From: Bacilli bacterium
Lineage (GTDB): Bacteria > Bacillota_I > Bacilli_A > RF39 > UBA660
Reading direction: 5' to 3'
Assembly (NCBI GenBank): GCA_900768815.1
Contig: CAAGEE010000018.1
Coordinates: 124,001-188,000 of the forward strand
Length of the DNA: 64,000 nt
A program made the translations under genes and the position numbers. Below are positions 59,943 to 64,000 of this stretch, one piece after another. The notes below the pieces were generated by a model. It did no database searches and was not told the origin of the DNA. It saw only the letters and a list, made by a program, of their open reading frames with translations. Position 1 is the first letter of the stretch. Each line of letters starts with the position of its first letter.

Positions 59943-60212
59943 ATGGAATATGATATAGATGAGATAGTATCTAATTTGGATTTTAAGTCTTTGGAATTAG
60001 TTAGTTTAGGAAATGGACTTTCTTTAACTAATTATGAATTGGAAGTTCTTAATAGATATAATATAGATTATAATAATTGTAGTAGTTTGAAAGAAATACT
60101 TTATTTAATAGAAGATGTTTTTAGTTGCGATGATATAGCAGATTATGAAGAATTAGATAGTGTTTCTTCTTCTATTGCAGAAAGAGATTATTATCAAAAT
60201 ACTAATAAATAG
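59943..60212 (+). CDS. 89-residue unknown protein
   Basis: A small acidic soluble protein (MEYDIDEIVSNLDFKSLELV...), with GNGLSLTNYELEVLNRYNIDYNNC, and no known motif. AGAAGGGA precedes ATG 59943. It ends 8 bases before the alarmone synthetase gene and is probably co-transcribed with it. Confidence 0.6.
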   Translation: MEYDIDEIVSNLDFKSLELVSLGNGLSLTNYELEVLNRYNIDYNNCSSLKEILYLIEDVFSCDDIADYEELDSVSSSIAERDYYQNTNK

Positions 60213-60220
60213 GAGGTTTA

Positions 60221-60838
60221 ATGGATTTTAAAGAAGATAAGGAATTTAAAGAAATAATGTTAAAATATGAGTTTGCAAAGAAGAAATTGGAAACGGAATT
60301 AGATATTTTACTTAAAGAACATGAATATAAGCGTAATTACAATCCAGTTGAACATATTAAGTCGAGAATTAAAAGTTTAGATAGTGCTTGTAATAAATTA
60401 AAAAAGAAAAAACAAGAGTTTAGTACTTATAATTTAGTAAAATATGTTCATGATATGATTGGTTTTCGGATAGTTTGTTCTTTTATATCTGATGTTTATG
60501 ATATTGTTAATATTATTAAGTCTTCTAATGAATTTGTTATTAAAGAAGAAACTGATTATATTAAGAATCCTAAAGTTTCTGGGTATAGTAGTTATCATTT
60601 AAATGTATTGGTTCCTCTACATTTAGAAGAGATTACAGAGTATGTAGAAGCTGAAATACAGATTAGGACAGTCGCTATGGATTGTTGGGCCAGTTTGGAA
60701 CATAAACTTGATTATAAGTTACCTAAAAAAGTACCTAAAGAGATAAAAGATGAATTAATAGCTTGTGCTTCTGACATAGATAAGTTAGATTTAAGAATGC
60801 AAAAGTTATATGATATTATAAAAGAATATAAAGATTAG
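60221..60838 (+). CDS. Small alarmone synthetase
   Basis: A 205-residue RelA/SpoT-type (p)ppGpp synthetase without hydrolase or regulatory domains, hence a SAS of the RelQ/RelP kind. Motifs: HIKSRIKSLDSACNKL, VHDMIGFRIVCSFISDVYD, GYSSYHLNV and EAEIQIRTVAMDCWASLEHKL. Such enzymes make ppGpp or pppGpp from ATP and GDP/GTP and act in stress signalling. AGGAGGT precedes ATG 60221. Confidence 0.93.
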   Translation: MDFKEDKEFKEIMLKYEFAKKKLETELDILLKEHEYKRNYNPVEHIKSRIKSLDSACNKLKKKKQEFSTYNLVKYVHDMIGFRIVCSFISDVYDIVNIIKSSNEFVIKEETDYIKNPKVSGYSSYHLNVLVPLHLEEITEYVEAEIQIRTVAMDCWASLEHKLDYKLPKKVPKEIKDELIACASDIDKLDLRMQKLYDIIKEYKD

Positions 60839-60875
60839 ATAATTTATAGTATAATATTTTTAAGAGGTGATTTGT

Positions 60876-61064
60876 TTGAATTATATGATGGATAAAATTA
60901 ATCTTCATGAAAATAAAGATGAAATAATTAAAGTTGCTGAGAAAATAGTAAAACTATTGGAGGAAGATGAGAATTTAGATGATAGTGAGAAACTTATGAC
61001 TATAGAGTTAGCTGTTGCTAGGATTAACTATGATCTTTACCATATTTCTGGAGATAGTGAATAA
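60876..61064 (+). CDS. 62-residue unknown protein
   Basis: TTG 60876 is chosen: GAGG (60864-60867) lies 8 bases upstream, the same layout as the TTG starts of folD and htpG. An ATG three codons later is the alternative. The product is a short acidic helical protein (DKINLHENKDEIIKVAEKIV...LDDSEKLMTIELAVARINYDLYHISGDSE). It is followed 15 bases later by the cysteine desulfurase gene, suggesting co-expression. Confidence 0.6.
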   Translation: MNYMMDKINLHENKDEIIKVAEKIVKLLEEDENLDDSEKLMTIELAVARINYDLYHISGDSE

Positions 61065-61079
61065 TATAGAGGTGATATA

Positions 61080-62198
61080 GTGATTTATTTAGATTATAGT
61101 GCAACAACACCTGTTAATGAGGATGTTTTGAATACTTATGTTTTAACTACTAAACAATATATTGGTAATCCTAATTCGTTACATAAATTGGGGTTTGAAG
61201 CTAAGAAATTAATTGATGCCGCTACTAATCAAGTGGCTTCTATACTTAAAGTTAATCCTAATGAAATTATTTATACTTCTGGATCAAGTGAGTCTAATAA
61301 CTTGGCAATTAAGGGAATATGTGCAAAACATACTGGTAAACATATAATTACTACAGAGCTTGAACATTCTTCTGTTAGTGAAACTGTAAAATATATGCAG
61401 TCGTTAGGCTATGATGTTAGTTATGTTAAATTAGATAGTAATGGTTTAGTAGATTTAATTGATTTAGAAAAAATAATTAGGGAAGATACAGTTTTAGTAA
61501 GTGTATCTGCTGTTAATAGTGAAGTTGGTGTTGTACAAGATATTGAGGCAATTGGTAGGGTTGTAAAGCGTCATCCTAAAGTGTTTTTTCATAGTGATAT
61601 GACTCAATGTATAGGTAAGATGAAAGTTGATTTATCAATGGTGGATTTAGCTAGTGTATCTGCTCAAAAGTTTTATGGCATGAAGGGTATTGGCTGTTTA
61701 ATTAAGAAGAATAAAATAGATATTGAGCCTTTAATTCATGGAGGAAAGTCTACTACTGTATTTAGAGCTGGAACTCCAGCTACACCTTTAATTGCATCTT
61801 TTTCTAAGGCTTTAAGATTAGCATATCAAGATTTCGAAGTAAAAAATGAGCATGTTGTACAATTACATAAATATTTAATTAATAAATTAAAAGATTTGAA
61901 TATAGAGGTTAATAGTAATGAATTTTGTTTACCTTATATAGTTAATGTTAGTTTACCTGGAATTAAGCCTGAGACTATGTTACATGCTTTAGAACAAGAA
62001 GAAATTTATATTTCAACACAAACTGCTTGTTCTACAGGAAATTATTCTTTAGCAGTACTCGCTGTTACTAATGATATTGTTAAAGCTAGTCATAGTATTA
62101 GGATTAGTTTGTCATATCTTACTACTTTTGATGAATTGGATAAGTTTATTTCTGTTTTTGCAAAAAAAATAGATGAACTTAGTAGTTTAGTTCATTAA
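61080..62198 (+). CDS. Cysteine desulfurase
   Basis: A 372-residue PLP-dependent NifS/IscS-family enzyme that takes sulfur from cysteine for Fe-S clusters or tRNA thiolation. Start GTG 61080 behind GAGGTGATATA. Motifs: MIYLDYSATTPVN, SGSSESNNLAIKG, TTELEHSSVSE, HSDMTQCIGK (PLP-pyridine Asp region), SAQKFYGMKGIGC with the Schiff-base Lys, and the active-site Cys loop TQTACSTGN. No iscU or thiI follows, so its sulfur acceptor is unknown. Confidence 0.93.
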   Translation: MIYLDYSATTPVNEDVLNTYVLTTKQYIGNPNSLHKLGFEAKKLIDAATNQVASILKVNPNEIIYTSGSSESNNLAIKGICAKHTGKHIITTELEHSSVSETVKYMQSLGYDVSYVKLDSNGLVDLIDLEKIIREDTVLVSVSAVNSEVGVVQDIEAIGRVVKRHPKVFFHSDMTQCIGKMKVDLSMVDLASVSAQKFYGMKGIGCLIKKNKIDIEPLIHGGKSTTVFRAGTPATPLIASFSKALRLAYQDFEVKNEHVVQLHKYLINKLKDLNIEVNSNEFCLPYIVNVSLPGIKPETMLHALEQEEIYISTQTACSTGNYSLAVLAVTNDIVKASHSIRISLSYLTTFDELDKFISVFAKKIDELSSLVH

Positions 62199-62258
62199 AG
62201 TAGTTTACTTATATTTTAAAATCGGCTATAATTATGATTAGAATAGAGGGTGTTTGCT

Positions 62259-62522
62259 ATGGATAGTGGCAGAGCAATTGAAATTATTGATACCGAAGGT
62301 AATAAGAATGATGTCTTTCTTGTTACTTATTTAGTTTCTGATGATAACTTAAAACATTATATTGTTTATACAAAGAATGAAGTTAGAGGTACTGAGGGAG
62401 ATCAAATTATATATATTTCTAGGTTGTTTAAAGATAGTGAGGGCCTTAAGATTCAAGAAATTGTCGATGATGGTGAATGGAATGAAGTTCAACGTCTTCT
62501 AAAGAAAATTGCTAATGTTTAG
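62259..62522 (+). CDS. DUF1292 family protein
   Basis: An 87-residue protein (MDSGRAIEIIDTEGNKNDVFLVTYL...YIVYTKNE...GDQIIYISRL...DDGEWNEVQRLLKKI) with the pattern of DUF1292 proteins. Start ATG 62259 behind AGAGGGTG. Chromosomal DUF1292 genes sit near RNA/cell-cycle genes in Firmicutes and have no known role. Followed 11 bases later by the next ORF. Confidence 0.82.
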   Translation: MDSGRAIEIIDTEGNKNDVFLVTYLVSDDNLKHYIVYTKNEVRGTEGDQIIYISRLFKDSEGLKIQEIVDDGEWNEVQRLLKKIANV

Positions 62523-62533
62523 GTGGTGAGAAT

Positions 62534-63553
62534 ATGGGACTAGATAATAATGATAGTACTATTCGTGACTTGAAAGCTTATTTATGTGATTTTTTCTGTC
62601 AGAAAATAAAAGAATTGTCTGAAATAGAAGATGAAGAGAAAAAGAATGAGTATATTGCTTGTTTAATTAAGGCAGCGGAAAATGCAGATAATTTAAGTAA
62701 TAGTTTTGAACAGTTTGAGTCACTTGAAATACCAGTTAAGACGATTAATGATGTTTCTGAAAAAGAAGAAGTTGTTGAAGAAAAGAAAGATACTTCTATA
62801 GAAAATAAAAAAGAAGTATTACCTATTGATAAAATTATTGATAATTCTAATGATTTGGACTCATCTGATAATAAACAAATATTTCCGATTCCTGTAAAAA
62901 AAGAAAAAGATCCTGATGTAAAAAATAAATCTATTTTGCCTCCATCAATAAAAATGGAAGCTCCAATATTACCGAAAATGCCTAATATTTTTGAAGGAAT
63001 TTTTAATTCTAATCATGATAGTGGTAATGATATGGAAGAGAATTCTAAAGATTCTACTACTATGGAGAATGTTCCAGTTTCTGAAAGTGTTCAAGAAACT
63101 GTTTCTGATCCTGATGTATCAGAGCATAATTTAGAGAATAATAATTCAACTAATATAGGAGTTGTTTCAATTCCAAGTGTTGATAATAATACTACTAATG
63201 ATTCTTCTGTTTCACCTTTAGTTGCTGCTTATACTAATGGAACTGTTCAAAGAGATGATACTATTTTGAATAGTGATGTTAAAACTAAGATGTTAAAGTT
63301 AAGTTCTGATAAAGTTAAAGCTATTTTGGTTAATAAGAATCAGCTTGAAAGACTTACTTCATCTCTTGCTAAACAGCAACAATTACTAGATTTTGGACAG
63401 GTATCAGTTACTCCTAGTCAGAATGATATAGAAGCAATGATGAGTAGAGCTAAACAATTATATAATGAGGGTAAACAAAAGGAAGCTCAGCAATTATATG
63501 ATGAGATTAGTCAAATAAACAAAACTAATGTATTAATTAAGAAAGCAGCTTAG
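62534..63553 (+). CDS. Unknown acidic protein with long disordered middle
   Basis: A 339-residue soluble protein. N-terminal 60 residues are helical (TIRDLKAYLCDFFCQKIKELSEIEDEEKKNEYIACLIKAA-like), the centre (about 70-240) is low-complexity, rich in Asp, Asn, Ser, Glu, Lys and Pro, and the C-terminal 90 residues are helical with a TPR-like MMSRAKQLYNEGKQKEAQQL. AGGTGGTGAG precedes ATG 62534. Family not recognised; it follows the DUF1292 gene closely. Confidence 0.65.
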   Translation: MGLDNNDSTIRDLKAYLCDFFCQKIKELSEIEDEEKKNEYIACLIKAAENADNLSNSFEQFESLEIPVKTINDVSEKEEVVEEKKDTSIENKKEVLPIDKIIDNSNDLDSSDNKQIFPIPVKKEKDPDVKNKSILPPSIKMEAPILPKMPNIFEGIFNSNHDSGNDMEENSKDSTTMENVPVSESVQETVSDPDVSEHNLENNNSTNIGVVSIPSVDNNTTNDSSVSPLVAAYTNGTVQRDDTILNSDVKTKMLKLSSDKVKAILVNKNQLERLTSSLAKQQQLLDFGQVSVTPSQNDIEAMMSRAKQLYNEGKQKEAQQLYDEISQINKTNVLIKKAA

Positions 63554-63647
63554 GCTAAACTTTACTATTTTAAATTGTAAAGGTAGGTTATAAGTCTTTC
63601 TTTTTTTTTTTGACTTTGCTATAATCAACTTATGATAGGGTGATATG

Positions 63648-64000
63648 ATGAGTACAAAATTAACTAATAGAGTTGCATCATTTATGATATTTTTTGCAAT
63701 ATTTTTAATTATTACTGGATTATATATGAATATTTCTTCTGATACTATTTTAGATCCTATTAAAGATGTTGATAAATCAAATAATAATCCAGGTGAAGTT
63801 ATAATTACTACTAATAATGGTAAACCACCTGTTACTAATGATAATACTAGTACAAATATTGGTAATAATGGTACAACAATTCCTAATAATAATGGTGGTT
63901 CAAGTGCAAGTGCTGGTACTGATACCAATACTAATACTAATACTAATATCAATGTTAATAATAATTCTAGTAGTAGTGGAAATGCTGGTACAAATAATTC
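63648..64000 (+). CDS. Partial membrane protein with Asn/Thr/Gly-rich external region
   Basis: ATG 63648 behind AGGGTGAT opens MSTKLTNRVASFMIFFAIF, a transmembrane helix (about 10-29) and then a low-complexity Asn/Thr/Gly/Ser-rich region (NTSTNIGNNGTTIPNNN...) that continues past the window end. Extended -10 TGCTATAAT lies upstream. It looks like a single-pass or exported surface protein; the C-terminal domain is not in view. Confidence 0.75.
   Translation, partial: MSTKLTNRVASFMIFFAIFLIITGLYMNISSDTILDPIKDVDKSNNNPGEVIITTNNGKPPVTNDNTSTNIGNNGTTIPNNNGGSSASAGTDTNTNTNTNINVNNNSSSSGNAGTNN

Noticed and set aside
1..64000. Mycoplasma-type code (TGA = Trp)
   Set aside because: Several genes end in TGA at conserved C-termini (GNAT, DUF5662) and Trp is encoded by TGG throughout.

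Overview
The window is very AT-rich DNA (roughly 30% GC by eye) from a Gram-positive bacterium of the Bacilli/Firmicutes type. The evidence is a T-box leader on pheST, a glmS ribozyme, CIRCE operators on chaperone genes, an LPVTG-anchored pilin-like protein, CotJ proteins, strong Shine-Dalgarno sites, GTG/TTG starts and intrinsic terminators after almost every operon. TGA is used as a stop, so the code is standard (not Mycoplasma). The closest fit I can infer is an uncultured gut Bacilli lineage (RF39-like), but no 16S or other decisive marker lies in the window.

Layout. 1-334: decayed coding sequence. 418-4520: zinc-ribbon membrane protein, Nudix hydrolase, DUF2130 protein, PcfJ-like protein. 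4625-8412: T-box-controlled pheS-pheT. 8460-9265: a gene-poor kilobase with two tandem ~348-bp units, each built like a type I toxin-antitoxin locus. 9421-11374: GreA-like protein, then a minus-strand GNAT and YunG-uracil-DNA-glycosylase fusion. 11505-14851: [FeFe] hydrogenase, GltD-like flavoprotein and flavodoxin/ferredoxin operon. 15645-18009: ABC exporter. 18095-23429: surface protein with a long charged helix, CDF transporter, single-domain AAA+ ATPase. 23463-25447: glmS under its ribozyme. 25539-28982: large vWA surface protein. 29066-31574: folD, a small membrane peptide, tRNA-His, cotJAB fusion and cotJC. 31651-35981: WG-repeat-like, DUF5662, flavodoxin and unknown proteins. 36026-38203: CIRCE-clpB. 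38267-46393: secreted/membrane proteins, a broken mscS, glycosyltransferase, pilin, zinc dehydrogenase, small peptide. 47418-49373: CIRCE-htpG. 49463-52927: LppM-like lipoprotein and phosphoketolase. 53066-57948: two overlapping hybrid histidine kinases, the second with a 60-bp tandem repeat and an HPt. 58813-59281: CIRCE-hsp20. 59368-64000: short unknown genes, small alarmone synthetase, cysteine desulfurase, DUF1292 protein and a truncated membrane protein.

How it works together. Three heat-shock genes scattered over 23 kb share CIRCE/promoter overlap and should form one HrcA regulon. Phosphoketolase plus the hydrogenase operon point to fermentative, anaerobic metabolism with H2 as an electron sink or source. 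Several secreted proteins (pilin, vWA, cadherin-like, beta-propeller) indicate an elaborated cell surface.

The strongest candidate for an undescribed system is the tandem pair at 8564-9259. Each unit has a minus-strand ORF for a 25-residue hydrophobic peptide and a convergent plus-strand small RNA overlapping the 3' end of the toxin message. The second copy has lost its ATG.
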